DNA from: Motacilla alba alba
Taxonomy: Eukaryota; Chordata; Aves; Passeriformes; Motacillidae
Reading direction: 5' to 3'
Length of the DNA: 64,000 bases
Assembly (NCBI RefSeq): GCF_015832195.1
Contig: NC_052018.1
Location: 29,354,115-29,418,114 of the forward strand
Shown here: piece after piece, positions 63,460 through 64,000 of the stretch
Numbering within the stretch: position 1 is the first letter of the stretch
Layout: each line of letters starts with the position of its first letter
Program-made: the position numbers and the translations under genes
Notes under the pieces: generated by a model
Seen by the model: only the letters and a program-made list of their open reading frames with translations
Database searches by the model: none
Told to the model about the DNA's origin: nothing

Positions 63460-63501
63460 GTTGCACTTCCACTTGTGGGAGACATGGGTGCTATACTGAA
63501 G
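63460..63501 (+). CDS. COL19A1: COL19A1 exon 20: VALPLVGDMGAILK (start of next hinge)
   Basis: A 42-bp exon of 14 codons, acceptor TTTTTAAATTTCAG, donor GTAAAT. It is the second exon not beginning with glycine. It encodes a mainly hydrophobic, non-helical segment right after the GDP end of COL4, the beginning of NC4. From memory human has IALPLLGDIGALLK followed by a Cys-containing segment in the next exon, which would lie beyond this window. The near match fixes both reading frame and identity. Confidence 0.96.
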
Positions 63502-64000
63502 GTAAATTTTTCAGAGATTAGGTGTCTTTTTTTGCTATAAACATGCTTTTTAAACAAACACATGCACTTGAGAGCTTCTGTAGGTTCACTTCTGACTTAC
63601 GGGGCTAGCCTAAAATAGCATTGTGATTTTTTAAAAATTTTTGGTTTCTTTTTAAAAATACTCAAGAAATATATTTTATAGAAATTTTGCAAAATAGTGT
63701 TTGAACAGCGAGGGAGGTAGTAGCCAGCAAGGGCCTATTCAGCATACCTAGCCCACAGTATGAATTGCTACTAATATACCCTGTTCTTCTCTTCACTTTG
63801 TAGCACTAATTTCAGTAACATACCAAATGGGGAAAATAGTCTAGAGTTTCTAAGATATTATTTTGAAAAATAATGAAATTTGGAGTGTTCTGCAATATTC
63901 AGAAATGAAAACTGTGCTCAGGAGTATTTCAATGTGAAAATAACACATCATTTCTACTGGCCTTTATTAATACATGTACCTAGGGTTTATTGACTTTCTC
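63502..64000 (+). other. COL19A1: Intron downstream of the last visible exon (cut by window end)
   Basis: AT-rich sequence after the GTAAAT donor. No acceptor followed by collagen sequence is seen before the window ends. Confidence 0.85.

Larger units (their letters stand above)
1..64000 (+). other. COL19A1: COL19A1 gene, internal portion (20 exons, partial)
   Basis: One collagen gene spans the window on the + strand, and both ends are cut. Twenty exons have canonical GT-AG borders. Every exon is phase 0 at both ends, and 18 of 20 start with a glycine codon. This excludes type IV collagens, whose exons often split the glycine codon. The spliced 347 codons run as an imperfect helix, a short non-helical hinge, a helix of about 227 residues, and the start of another hinge. 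From memory, the order of motifs and the positions of interruptions follow human alpha 1(XIX), including exact matches such as GRDGKPGLPGPPGDP. COL19A1 is a secreted FACIT-like collagen of basement-membrane zones, reported in muscle, brain and synapse formation. The coding exons contain no cysteine. COL21A1, COL22A1 and COL25A1 were considered and do not match. Confidence 0.93.

Noticed and set aside
1..64000. Alternative identification as COL21A1, COL22A1, COL25A1 or a type IV collagen
   Set aside because: Those chains, as I recall them, lack the GKEGQRGRRGK, GDPGGI..GPPG, GIGIQG and ALPL.GD.GA.LK landmarks. Type IV exons often split the glycine codon, whereas all exons here are phase 0.
1..64000. 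Bacterial-type systems, CRISPR arrays, tRNA or rRNA genes
   Set aside because: The window is intron-rich vertebrate DNA. No regularly spaced direct repeats, cloverleaf genes or rRNA sequence were seen.

Overview
The window holds an internal part of one multi-exon vertebrate gene on the + strand, which I identify as COL19A1 (collagen type XIX alpha 1 chain, a FACIT-like collagen). Twenty small exons, at 3722-3775 and then from 10891 to 63501, encode Gly-X-Y repeats. All are flanked by AG acceptors and GT donors, all are multiples of three (36 to 90 bp), and all are phase 0. Together they give 347 codons in one continuous frame. The gene identity rests on several distinctive stretches that match my recollection of human alpha 1(XIX): a GPQGPPGKEGQR / GRRGK junction, GDPGPPGLIGNPGSK, GDPGGIMGPPG with GPSLPG, GERGLPGVQG ending in GIGIQG, GRDGKPGLPGPPGDP, and the interruption VALPLVGDMGAILK. 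The 5' end (signal peptide, thrombospondin-N-like domain), promoter, 3' exons and polyadenylation site lie outside.

The organism is most likely a bird, or less likely another sauropsid. At least eight CR1-type LINE fragments lie in the introns. Several end in the typical CR1 3' motif (a 'cccttccaaccca' core followed by 'ttctgtga'-like units). The introns are AT-rich and I saw no Alu, B1 or L1.

Layout: 1-3721 upstream intron; exon 1 at 3722; a 7.1 kb intron with two CR1 fragments; exons 2 and 3 near 11 kb; a 12.1 kb intron with two CR1 fragments; exon 4 at 23.8 kb; a 13.7 kb intron with a composite CR1 at 29.3-31.2 kb; exon 5 at 37.5 kb; a 7.3 kb intron; exon 6 at 44.8 kb; exon 7 at 49.3 kb; then a denser exon cluster (exons 8 to 19) from 50.2 to 61.2 kb with introns as short as 88 bp, and CR1 in introns 11 and 14; exon 20 at 63.5 kb; and 499 bp of downstream intron.

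The exons encode the end of one triple-helical domain (exons 1 to 6), a non-helical hinge of about 18 residues (exons 6 and 7), a triple-helical domain of about 227 residues with four imperfections (exons 7 to 19), and the start of the next hinge (exon 20). Counting domains from the C terminus as in the mammalian literature, these would be COL5, NC5, COL4 and NC4. I found no other protein gene, RNA gene, CRISPR or operon-like structure. Most other open frames are chance frames in AT-rich introns, CR1 remnants, or antisense shadows of collagen exons. I found no undescribed biological system. The most interesting points are protein-level features created at splice junctions and a possible internally deleted CR1.
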